Of a stretch of DNA of 14,651 nt, positions 1-5,780 are shown piece after piece. The DNA comes from Desulfobacteraceae bacterium (GTDB lineage: Bacteria > Desulfobacterota > Desulfobacteria > Desulfobacterales > SG8-13): the NCBI GenBank assembly GCA_029287875.1, contig JARFQH010000190.1, positions 1 to 14,651 of the forward strand. Reading direction: 5' to 3'. The position numbers and the translations under genes are program-made. Position 1 is the stretch's first letter, and every line of letters begins with the position of its first letter. The notes beneath the pieces were generated by a model. That model had not been told where the DNA came from. It worked only from the letters and a program-made list of their open reading frames with translations, and did no database searches.

Positions 1-68
1 TAAAGATTTTTGGTTAATCCTCTTGCCTCTCGCCAACACTCAAGGTCCTCGAACCGGTTGATTTTCAT
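1..68 (-). CDS. Four-helix-bundle protein (S23/IVP-like), N-terminal fragment cut by window edge
   Basis: Reading the minus strand from an ATG at 68-66 gives 22 uninterrupted codons that run off the left edge, starting MKINRFEDLECWREARGLTK. The pattern F-E-D-L-x-x-W-x-x-A-R-x-L matches the N-terminus of the small four-helix-bundle family first described as the intervening-sequence protein of 23S rRNA genes (often annotated four helix bundle protein, about 120 residues). A purine-rich AAAAGGGGGA lies about 10 nt upstream and can serve as ribosome binding site, which supports this start. The biochemical role of the family is unknown. Only the first helix is visible, so the family call rests on a short stretch, though a distinctive one. 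Confidence 0.72.
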   Translation of the reverse strand, partial: MKINRFEDLECWREARGLTKNL

Positions 69-129
69 TTTTGCCGTTCCCCCTTTTCAGAAAGATTATT
101 CGGTCACCCGTCCCTTCTGTGCCTATCCC

Positions 130-214
130 CACTGACCCAACCGGCTAACCGGCTAACCGACACAACGGGCCTAACCGGCTCAACGGGCTAAACGGACTCA
201 ACGGGCCAACCGGC
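130..214. repeat. 9-bp-period degenerate tandem array (AACSGRCTC type), array 1
   Basis: About nine consecutive units of 8-9 bp follow the pattern AAC(C/G)G(G/A)CTC, for example AACCGGCTC at 173, AACGGGCTA at 182 and AACGGACTC at 191. The array lies just downstream of the DUF72 gene and enters it: its stop codon and last several codons (188-214) are written in repeat units. The same unit family recurs at 2111-2260, 2271-2297, 2434-2517, 3827-3852 and 12192-12242. Confidence 0.85.
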
Positions 215-1033
215 CCTCCGCAGCAGGCGGATCATTCTTAGCGCATTCTGCGGTGCCTGGGCCTGTACGTGGTTGTTGAACAGCAGGATTCCTCTGCCGG
301 TGCGGCGGCTCAGTTGCCCGATCCGATCCTCGACCCACTCGCACAGCTCGTCGTCGGTGTAGCAATAGTCGAACTGCCGCGAAGTCTTGCCCGAACGCCA
401 GCCGCTTCCATTGCGGCCGTAGAAACGGATGCAGAAGAGGTCCGGACTGGTGACGGCGTCCCGGACCGGAAAAATGGTCGGCGTGGGTGGGCCGTCGACG
501 GTTACCAGTGCCACCTGCCGACGCTCCAGCTCGTTCAGGACCCGGTCGTTGGCCCAAGAACGGTGGCGAAATTCAACGGCCAGGGGCAGCCCCCGGAGCA
601 CATCGAGCAGGGCCGCCAAGTGGCGTCGATGAGCCGTCGTGCGGTCGAACGTCGGTGGAAGCTGGATCAGAACGGCCGCCAGTTGCCGGGTTTGAATCAG
701 CGGCGCGAGGCCGTCCCGGTAGTCTTGTGCCAGGCCCGGCCAACGCTGAGCGTCGATTTCATGCGTCAGGGTGCGCGTCAGCCGGACGGCAAAAAGGAAC
801 GTCGGCGGGACCTGACGGCGGCGGCGTTCGAGCGTCTCGGCCCGGGGCAGCTGATAAGCCGTGGCGTTGATCTCGGTCATAGAGAAATGGCGGGCATACA
901 ACGCCAGCATCCGACCGGGCGAGGTGCCGGGCGGGTAGAACCCGGCGGCCACCCATTCGGTGTAGGAATAGCCGCTGGTGCCGACGTACAAACGACATGG
1001 TGGTGGAGGGATATGGGATAACGCCGTCGTCAT
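188..1033 (-). CDS. DUF72 family protein (YecE-like)
   Basis: A 281-residue protein of the DUF72/YecE family, which adopts a TIM-barrel-like fold; its reaction is not established. Family signatures are visible in order: YVGTSGYSY (16-24), the E-I-N motif at 54-57 where most members read EINSTFY and this one EINATAY, the VEFRHRSW core (153-160), RFYGR (203-207), and the C-terminal FNNH followed by A-x-A-x-x-NA (252-264). The length is slightly above the usual 240-270 because of an N-terminal extension of about a dozen residues. The start at 1033-1031 is ATG but lacks a clear Shine-Dalgarno; no better in-frame start lies before the first conserved motif. The last seven residues (GWPVESV) are encoded by units of the 9-bp repeat, an apparent repeat-driven change of the tail. 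It is transcribed away from lexA, with a 359-bp gap that contains two inverted repeats. Confidence 0.9.
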   Translation of the reverse strand: MTTALSHIPPPPCRLYVGTSGYSYTEWVAAGFYPPGTSPGRMLALYARHFSMTEINATAYQLPRAETLERRRRQVPPTFLFAVRLTRTLTHEIDAQRWPGLAQDYRDGLAPLIQTRQLAAVLIQLPPTFDRTTAHRRHLAALLDVLRGLPLAVEFRHRSWANDRVLNELERRQVALVTVDGPPTPTIFPVRDAVTSPDLFCIRFYGRNGSGWRSGKTSRQFDYCYTDDELCEWVEDRIGQLSRRTGRGILLFNNHVQAQAPQNALRMIRLLRRAGWPVESV

Positions 1034-1068
1034 GTTTCATTCTGGGTTTGGGTCCGAAACCGTTTCAG

Positions 1069-1115
1069 GTTGCGTGTTTCGGGTTACGGGTCGAAGGTAT
1101 ACCCCAACACGCAAC
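1069..1115. promoter_or_regulatory. 10-bp perfect inverted repeat around a possible DUF72 promoter
   Basis: GTTGCGTGTT (1069-1078) and AACACGCAAC (1106-1115) form a perfect 10-bp inverted repeat with a 27-bp centre. On the minus strand the centre contains TATACC (1101-1096), a plausible -10 about 65 bp upstream of the DUF72 start, but no good -35 is seen 16-18 bp away. The plus strand here also reads as a loose 7-bp series, GTTgCGT-GTTtCGG-GTTaCGG, so the symmetry may be repeat-derived rather than an operator. Confidence 0.4.
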
Positions 1116-1245
1116 GTGGCACCAAAAGCAACCTGCGGAGAACCATTCGATATGAACCCCGCGGGTCGCACTGTCCGGCGGTACGAGCTGAAAGATTAAA
1201 AACATGCGCTTTTGTTTCCTTGGCTTTCAGATTTGAGCCCTGAAT

Positions 1246-1391
1246 TTATGTCCATTCAGAAATGGTAGATTTTGGTTCGGGCCAAGGCCGCAGCGTTTTT
1301 GCAACCGGAGGCGTAGTTCTCCTACGTCGAGGATTGCAAAAAGCGAGAACACCGGCCTGGGCCGATAGATGCTATTTCTGGACGGACATAA
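1246..1391. repeat. 146-bp imperfect inverted repeat (long hairpin) at the 3' end of lexA
   Basis: The outer ends read TTATGTCC (1246-1253) and GGACATAA (1384-1391). Inside these, CAGAAATGGTAGAT pairs with ATCTATGCTATTTCTG read in reverse, TTCGGGCCAAGGCCG (1276-1290) with CGGCCTGGGCCGA (1353-1365), GCGTTTTTGCAA (1293-1304) with TTGCAAAAAGC (1334-1344), and the tip is GCGTAG-ttct-CCTACG (1311-1326). The symmetry spans nearly the whole segment, so the transcript could fold into one long rod. It stops one base short of the lexA stop codon at 1395-1393 and may terminate lexA transcription, although no U-tract follows. The shape resembles REP/BIME-like dispersed palindromes; no second copy occurs in this window. 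Confidence 0.8.
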
Positions 1392-1392
1392 G

Positions 1393-2025
1393 CTATTTTA
1401 TGCCTCCCGGCCCCCTGTAAACCCCAACGACCTTGCCCTGGACCAGGACATCTTCGAACCCATAGCGCAGAGGCGGGTAGGCCGGGTTTTCCGGGCGCAG
1501 TTCGATGTGATCGCGACGATGAAAAAACCGCTTAACCGTGGCTTCCTCCTGCCGGATCAGTGCCACCACGATTTCACCGTCCTGGGCGTATTGGCGCGGT
1601 TCGCAGATGACCAGGTCGCCGTCCAGGATGGCGGCCGCTTTCATCGAATCGCCTTTGACGCGCAGGGCGAACAGATGGGATCCGCGGTAGACGTCGGCAT
1701 CGACCACCAGGCTGCCGTCCCATTCCGGCTGGGCATACAGCGGCAGACCGGCGGCAATCCGGCCGATGACCGGCACCTCCAGCCAGCGCATGGCGGCCGC
1801 GGTCTGTCGCGCGCGGTTGAGCAGGTGGACCGCACGGCTGTAGCGGCCGTCGCGTCGCACGAGCCCCTTGGCTTCCAAAATTTTGAGCATTTGTGAAACC
1901 GCGGCGTGACTGACGCCCAGGTCGCGGGCAGCCTGTCGCAGGCTGGGAATTTTTCCGTTCCGGCGGATCGATTCTCCCAGGTAGGCAAGAAAGCGCTGCT
2001 GCTTCGGGGTGACATCCGGTGACAT
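1393..2025 (-). CDS. lexA: LexA-type SOS repressor with serine autoprotease domain
   Basis: A 210-residue LexA. LexA dimers repress DNA-damage genes until RecA-ssDNA filaments trigger self-cleavage. The N-terminal winged helix-turn-helix covers about residues 1-70, with the IPSLRQAARDLGVSHAAVSQ helix pair at 26-45. The S24 peptidase domain begins near 85. The scissile Ala-Gly is visible in GRIAAGLPL (A92-G93), the nucleophile Ser127 in VKGDSM and the general-base Lys165 in ATVKRF, all spaced as in E. coli LexA (A84-G85, S119, K156). The length is close to the usual 200-210. The ATG at 2025-2023 is preceded by AAGGA about 9 nt upstream. A sigma70-type promoter with three direct repeats lies 34-80 bp upstream. 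It follows mutM on the same strand, separated by 486 bp of repeats, so it is probably transcribed on its own. Another LexA-fold repressor is the only serious alternative. Confidence 0.93.
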   Translation of the reverse strand: MSPDVTPKQQRFLAYLGESIRRNGKIPSLRQAARDLGVSHAAVSQMLKILEAKGLVRRDGRYSRAVHLLNRARQTAAAMRWLEVPVIGRIAAGLPLYAQPEWDGSLVVDADVYRGSHLFALRVKGDSMKAAAILDGDLVICEPRQYAQDGEIVVALIRQEEATVKRFFHRRDHIELRPENPAYPPLRYGFEDVLVQGKVVGVYRGPGGIK

Positions 2026-2058
2026 GAGAGATTTTCCTTCCGAAATCTTGATGGTTGC

Positions 2059-2105
2059 AATTTACCACCGGAAAATGTAAATGTCAATGTAAATATTAAT
2101 GTAAA
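2059..2105 (-). promoter_or_regulatory. lexA promoter with three 12-bp-spaced direct repeats
   Basis: On the minus strand, -35 TTGACA (2087-2082) and -10 TAAATT (2064-2059) are 17 bp apart. The -35 region is overlapped by three copies of AATGTAAA (plus-strand sense, 2074-2081, 2086-2093, 2098-2105) at an exact 12-bp period. Their placement fits an autoregulatory operator. I see no canonical palindromic LexA box (CTGT-N8-ACAG or GAAC-N4-GTTC) in the interval, so if LexA binds here its operator is of a different kind. Confidence 0.6.
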
Positions 2106-2110
2106 GGGTG

Positions 2111-2260
2111 GTTGAGCCCGTTGAGCCCGTTGAGCCCGTTGAGCCCGTTGAGCCGGTTGAGCCCGTTGAGCCGGTTGAGCCGGTTGAGCCGGTTGAGCCG
2201 GTTAGCCGGTTGGGCCGGTTGATTCGGTGGAGACGGTTGATTCGGTTAATCGGGCGGTTG
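2111..2260. repeat. 9-bp tandem array (GTTGAGCCS), array 2
   Basis: About 16 and a half units. The first ten are near perfect (GTTGAGCCC or GTTGAGCCG); after one 8-bp unit (GTTAGCCG) the rest decay to forms such as GTTGATTCG and GTGGAGACG. The array begins six bases past the putative lexA operator. It is oriented opposite to the arrays at 2271-2297 and 2434-2517, so the pair is self-complementary. Confidence 0.95.
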
Positions 2261-2270
2261 TAGGAATTCT

Positions 2271-2517
2271 AACTGATAAAACTGACCTAACCGACTTACT
2301 AATGGGTACGTAAAATACGCACCATTGGCTTTACTAAATCCAATTGAATTCAACCTTCCAAGTTCCGTATGTCGAGTGGGTTTCGTACTCTTTAGTAACT
2401 GGTAGTCGGCAGGTCCGTTAGCCCGCACTCATAAACCAGCTCAACGGGCCCAACCGGCTCAACCGTTAAACGGGCCTAACGGGCTAAACCGGCTCAACGG
2501 GCTCAACCGACTTAACG
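2271..2517. repeat. Inverted 9-bp arrays (arrays 2b and 3) with unassigned spacer between lexA and mutM
   Basis: Three units at 2271-2297 (AACTGATAA, AACTGACCT, AACCGACTT) and about nine units at 2434-2517 (for example AACGGGCTC, AACCGGCTC) are the reverse complement of array 2. Between them, 2298-2433 holds no recognisable gene; it contains a short hairpin around AATGGGTACGTA/TACGCACCATT (about 2302-2327). The last units run into mutM: the stop codon TAA (2514-2512) lies in the unit boundary CTT-AACGG. Confidence 0.85.
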
Positions 2518-3342
2518 GATTTGACAATGCGGACAAATGTGGGTCGATCTTTGGCCGACGATGATGCGTTCGATCGGTCGCCGGCAGCGGGGGCAAGGTG
2601 TGCCGGTGCGGCGGAACACCTTGAGTTGATCCTGGTTGCGTCCCCTATGGCGCGCGATGGAATAGAAGTTGGCCTTGCCGGTTCCCAGGCTGGTGCCCAG
2701 GTTCTTCAAACCGCGTTTGAGGACGCGGGGAATCGTGCGGCGAAGGGTTTTGACCTCGGCATCGGAGAGGGTGTGTGAACGACGGCAGGGGTGGAGTCCG
2801 GCCTCCCAGAGGGCTTCGTCCACATAGATGTTGCCCAGACCGGCGATGACGGTTTGGTCCAGCAGCAGCGGTTTGAGCAGCCGTTTACGGGAAGTCAGAA
2901 TGTCCTTCAACGTTTTGGTGCTGAAGGACGGTTCCAGCGGCTCCGTCCCCAATTGCCCGAGCACGGGCGCAAGGTCTGACACCAGAAACACGCGTCCGAA
3001 CTTGCGGGTGTCGTGGAACCGCAGCTCGAGCATGTTGTCGAGCGCGAAGACGACATGTTCGTGATGAGACGGCTCGGTTCCGCGCGGCACCAGGTGCAGT
3101 CGTCCGGACATGCGCAGGTGTATCAGCAGGTGCCCTTCGGGGGTCAGGTCGATCACGATGAATTTTCCCCGTCGTCGAATGGCGCCAATCGTCTTGAAGC
3201 GGATGCGGCGCTTGAAGTCGCGCACGCCGGGGGTTGCGATACTGCGCGGCCAGGATACGCGGACCCCGGTGAAGGAGACGCCGGCCAGGCCGGCGACATT
3301 CAGATCGTTGACCAGAGTTTGGACTTCAGGCAGTTCGGGCAC
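2512..3342 (-). CDS. mutM: Formamidopyrimidine-DNA glycosylase (Fpg/MutM)
   Basis: A 276-residue bifunctional DNA glycosylase/AP lyase that excises 8-oxoguanine and formamidopyrimidines from DNA. The N-terminus PELPEV gives the catalytic Pro2 (Schiff base) and Glu3. The beta-hairpin lysine is in RRRGKF (K60). RMSGR (78-81) carries the intercalating Met, and DTRKFG (111-116) the conserved Arg and Phe of the void-filling loop. The helix-two-turn-helix reads QTVIAGLGNIYVDEALW (163-179) with the key Asn171. The zinc finger uses C250, C253, C270 and C273. The length is standard. The start is GTG (3342-3340), fixed because Pro must be residue 2; GAGAGGA about 12 nt upstream is the ribosome binding site. 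A sigma70-type promoter lies about 55-80 bp upstream. Endonuclease VIII paralogues are excluded by the PELPEV start and the Lys and finger arrangement. Confidence 0.96.
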   Translation of the reverse strand: MPELPEVQTLVNDLNVAGLAGVSFTGVRVSWPRSIATPGVRDFKRRIRFKTIGAIRRRGKFIVIDLTPEGHLLIHLRMSGRLHLVPRGTEPSHHEHVVFALDNMLELRFHDTRKFGRVFLVSDLAPVLGQLGTEPLEPSFSTKTLKDILTSRKRLLKPLLLDQTVIAGLGNIYVDEALWEAGLHPCRRSHTLSDAEVKTLRRTIPRVLKRGLKNLGTSLGTGKANFYSIARHRGRNQDQLKVFRRTGTPCPRCRRPIERIIVGQRSTHICPHCQIR

Positions 3343-3393
3343 TTTGGTGCAGGTCCTCTCAAAAGCGGGCTTATACTTAAGTGAAACCGCCGC

Positions 3394-3422
3394 ATTGTGG
3401 GGTCAACCGGTTATCATGTCAA
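3394..3422 (-). promoter_or_regulatory. Putative mutM promoter
   Basis: The minus strand carries TTGACA (3422-3417) and CACAAT (3399-3394) separated by 17 bp, in the 140-bp gap between composite repeat A and the mutM GTG start. The -35 is perfect and the -10 matches four of six consensus bases. Confidence 0.5.
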
Positions 3423-3530
3423 GGGATTGACCCGGAAACCGGAATTTTCGCTTAAAATGAGACACCCTCTCGATTCTAACGGTTACGTCGGATTACCGGA
3501 TTTAACACGAAAATAGAATGTAGTATGCAA

Positions 3531-3884
3531 ATAAGGTAGGCGCCTCCGCCTGGAAGAGCCGTTGCGAAGTGCGTCTGAAACTCGTCGCCAACGGTTTCTA
3601 AGACCGAACCAGGCCCGTCTTTGAAAAATGGTTTCGGAGTAAACCTCTAAAGTTCGTACCATCCATGCTCTACGGTGATGGGTCCGGTCCAAGATCCCGT
3701 ACAAGGCGACTCAGACAGTCAGACGCTGTTCGCAACGGCTCATCCAGGCTCCGGCGCTTCGGTCTTAGGCATCGTGGTAATCTTGAGGTTTTAAGCGTTG
3801 ATTCGATAAAATCGACAATGTCCTTCACTGACTCAACCGACTTAACCGATTATTATGCACCGTGGTGGTCTCAAGGGCCATGAG
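3531..3884. repeat. Composite long-hairpin element, copy A
   Basis: The left arm (3539-3614) and right arm (3680-3757) are imperfect inverted repeats. GCCTGGAAGAGCCGTTGCGAA (3548-3568) pairs with TTCGCAACGGCTCATCCAGG on the right, GTCTGA with TCAGAC, GTCGCC with GGCGAC, and GACCGAACC with GGTCCGGTC. The right arm carries an extra CTCAGACAGTCAG segment that would bulge out. The tip is about 65 nt. After the hairpin come a short 9-bp-period array (3827-3852, AACCGACTT units) and a tail, ATGCACCGTGG...GGCCATGAG (3855-3884). Copy B at 11921-12285 has the same parts in the same order and orientation. The tail ends 28 bp before the rmuC -35. I see no transposase gene or clear target-site duplication. 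Origin unknown: a non-autonomous mobile element or a structured RNA. Confidence 0.85.
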
Positions 3885-3912
3885 CGTTCATGAGGGGCAG
3901 CGGTTTCGATCC

Positions 3913-3941
3913 TTGACGCTCACCCCCCTCTTTTGTATACT
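3913..3941 (+). promoter_or_regulatory. rmuC promoter
   Basis: TTGACG (3913-3918) and TATACT (3936-3941) are separated by exactly 17 bp and match the sigma70 consensus at five of six bases each. The predicted start near 3948 gives a leader of about 75 nt before rmuC. Confidence 0.75.
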
Positions 3942-3949
3942 CCATTTCT

Positions 3950-3974
3950 AAAAAATACAACATGTTGTGTTTTT
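3950..3974. promoter_or_regulatory. Palindrome in the rmuC leader (possible operator)
   Basis: A perfect 12-bp palindrome, ACAACATGTTGT (3957-3968), is flanked by A6 on the left (3950-3955) and T5 on the right (3970-3974), making a 25-bp near-perfect dyad. It starts within a few bases of the predicted +1 of rmuC, where a bound repressor would block transcription. As RNA it would form a weak AU-rich hairpin with a short U-run, so early termination is an alternative. Confidence 0.5.
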
Positions 3975-4023
3975 AGCCCATAGAACCTTCCGATGGTTTT
4001 TGGAAAGGATGAGGTGAACCGCT

Positions 4024-5451
4024 ATGGATCTTTTGCTCCAGTCAGTGATCGGCCTGCTGCGTATCTGGCGGATCGAACTCCTTCTAATCGTAATTGTACT
4101 GGTGCTGGTGGTGATCATGCTGTTGGCGATCCGGATGTCGGGGCGCCTGCCTGCCGGTGGCTTTTCGGTGCTGAGGGAGCGCCTGGCCGGTTCCGATCAA
4201 CGCCTGCATCACCTGGAAGAGGCCGTTAGAGACGAGGCCGACCGCAGCCGGCAGGAGGCTGCCGGCAACGCCAGGCTGATTCGTGAAGAACTGCGCGGTG
4301 CAGTAAGGGATTCCGGCGATTCGCTGTTCATGCGCATGGCGGAAAACGCCGGCATGCAAAAGGACCAGCTCGATTCGTTTTCAAAGCAACTGGTGGACAT
4401 GACCCGGCTGCACGAAGAAAAGTTCGAGGCCCTGCGCCACTCCGTTGAGAGCCGCCTGCGCGATCTGCAGCAGGACAATAGTCTTAAGCTGGAACAGATG
4501 CGGGCCACGGTGGACGAAAAATTGCACGACACCCTGGAAAAACGCCTGGGGGAATCCTTCCAGCAGGTCGGCGAACGTCTGGAACAGGTGTACAAAGGAT
4601 TGGGCGAGATGCGCAACCTGGCCGTTGGGGTCGGCGACTTGAAAAAGGTGCTCACGAACGTCAAGACCCGCGGCACCTGGGGTGAAATCAGACTCGGTGC
4701 CATCCTCGAGCAGATCCTGACACCGGACCAGTACGGTGTCAATGTGGTCACCCGCAAGAATGGCGCCGAGCGGGTCGAATATGCGGTGCGCCTGCCGGGA
4801 CCGGGGGACGACCGGTCCGAAGTGGTGTGGCTGCCGATCGATGCGAAGTTTCCTCAGGAGGATTACCAGCGGCTGGTGGATGCCCAGGAGGCCGCCGAAA
4901 AGGAGCAGGCTGAAAAATCGATCCACAGCCTGGAGGTGCGCATCAAAGCCGAGGCCAAATTCATCCGCGAAAAATACATCGACCCACCACACACGACCGA
5001 TTTCGGTATCCTGTTTCTGCCGGTCGAAGGGTTGTATGCCGAGGTGCTTCGAAGACCCGGGCTCTGTGATTTTCTGCAGCGTGAATACCGCGTGGTGGTT
5101 GCCGGTCCGACGACGCTGGCGGCGCTGCTCAACAGCTTGCAGATGGGGTTCAGAACCCTTGCGGTCGAAAAACGCTCCAGCGAAGTGTGGCAGCTTCTGG
5201 GGATGGTCAAGACCGAGTTCGGCAAGTTCGGCGACGTGCTGGCGCGGACCAAGAAAAAACTCCAGGAGGCCAGCAACACCATCGACAGCGCTCAGGTTCG
5301 AACGCGGGTTATTTCACGCAAGCTGGAAAAAGTCCAGGAGATTCCACTGGACAGACCCTCGGAGGGTCCCGGAGATCAAGGGTTGCCGGTTGACACATCG
5401 AGCCACTGCAGCCTCGTTGAGAATGAGAGTCCTATGGATTACACCGGGTAA
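4024..5451 (+). CDS. rmuC: DNA recombination protein RmuC
   Basis: A 475-residue RmuC, the same length as the E. coli protein, which limits recombination at short inverted repeats. Residues 18-36 form a single hydrophobic membrane anchor. A long charged coiled coil follows to about residue 190. The RmuC domain (about 190-435) shows VKTRGTWGEIRLGAILEQIL (213-232), LPIDAKFPQEDY (270-281), FLPVEGLYAE (331-340) and VAGPTTLAALLNSLQMGF (359-376). The E220...D273-x-K275 arrangement fits the PD-(D/E)XK nuclease fold assigned to this family. The tail after 440 is low-complexity and not conserved. The ATG at 4024 has AGGTG about 10 nt upstream. It stands alone, with its own promoter and a palindromic leader, directly after composite repeat A; a protein acting on inverted repeats next to long palindromes is notable but may be coincidence. 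Confidence 0.94.
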   Translation: MDLLLQSVIGLLRIWRIELLLIVIVLVLVVIMLLAIRMSGRLPAGGFSVLRERLAGSDQRLHHLEEAVRDEADRSRQEAAGNARLIREELRGAVRDSGDSLFMRMAENAGMQKDQLDSFSKQLVDMTRLHEEKFEALRHSVESRLRDLQQDNSLKLEQMRATVDEKLHDTLEKRLGESFQQVGERLEQVYKGLGEMRNLAVGVGDLKKVLTNVKTRGTWGEIRLGAILEQILTPDQYGVNVVTRKNGAERVEYAVRLPGPGDDRSEVVWLPIDAKFPQEDYQRLVDAQEAAEKEQAEKSIHSLEVRIKAEAKFIREKYIDPPHTTDFGILFLPVEGLYAEVLRRPGLCDFLQREYRVVVAGPTTLAALLNSLQMGFRTLAVEKRSSEVWQLLGMVKTEFGKFGDVLARTKKKLQEASNTIDSAQVRTRVISRKLEKVQEIPLDRPSEGPGDQGLPVDTSSHCSLVENESPMDYTG

Positions 5452-5606
5452 AATAACAAATAGCAAAATATAAGCACCAAAATACAAATAAATTCCAAAT
5501 TAAAATGTCCAAATCTCAAATAAGATCAAAAATCAATCGATTGGAATTTCGAATTTCAGTCATTGTGATTTGTTTGTTATTTGTTATTTGCGATTTGGAA
5601 TTTATT
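5450..5606. repeat. AT-rich imperfect inverted repeat downstream of rmuC
   Basis: A strongly AT-rich block between GC-rich genes. AATAAATTCCAAAT (5487-5500) and ATTTGGAATTTATT (5593-5606) are a perfect 14-bp inverted repeat centred near ATCGAT (5536-5541). Outer and inner parts repeat CAAATAACAAAT-like words on the left and ATTTGTTATTTG on the right (5577-5590). It begins at the rmuC stop codon. It may act as a terminator, but its length and degenerate symmetry look like a dispersed repeat. The rest of the gap (5607-5780) holds one small hairpin and no gene I can support. Confidence 0.75.
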
Positions 5607-5646
5607 CACCGAAACTTAACAGTTTTCTCTCCGTTCAAACTGGAGG

Positions 5647-5664
5647 CGGCGCCCAGAGGCGCCG
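5647..5664. terminator. GC-rich hairpin between rmuC and usp
   Basis: CGGCGCC (5647-5653), loop CAGA, GGCGCCG (5658-5664): a perfect 7-bp stem with a tetraloop, lying between two convergent genes. No U-run follows on either strand, so intrinsic termination is unproven. Confidence 0.35.
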
Positions 5665-5780
5665 TTGAACCGGGAACCTTATGTGCAATCAATTGTGTCG
5701 CTCAAGGTGGTCGAGACACTTCAAAAATGACACAACACTAGAGCCATTAAGCTGATCCGCTCCATATTAACGGTTTCGCT

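Noticed and set aside
269..1021. Long plus-strand frame opposite the DUF72 gene
   Set aside because: An antisense shadow in GC-rich DNA; the minus-strand frame has full DUF72 motifs.
2246..2428. 60-codon minus-strand reading frame between the inverted 9-bp arrays
   Set aside because: It ends in array sequence, has no clear ribosome binding site and matches no family I recognise.
2111..2517. CRISPR array
   Set aside because: The units are 9 bp and contiguous with no unique spacers, so this is a microsatellite-like repeat.
3539..3757. Integron attC sites for copies A and B
   Set aside because: The folded asymmetric stem is reminiscent, but no integrase, no gene cassette boundaries and no clear R'/R'' core sites are seen.
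3665..3883. 72-codon reading frame inside composite element A
   Set aside because: It crosses the hairpin right arm, the 9-bp array and the tail; copy B does not keep an equivalent frame, so the conservation is not protein-coding.
5505..5741. 78-codon plus-strand reading frame (FRISVIVICLLFVICDLEF...)
   Set aside because: It is a translation of the AT-rich inverted repeat; no ribosome binding site and no family signature, and the hydrophobic stretch comes from ATTTGTTATTTG words.
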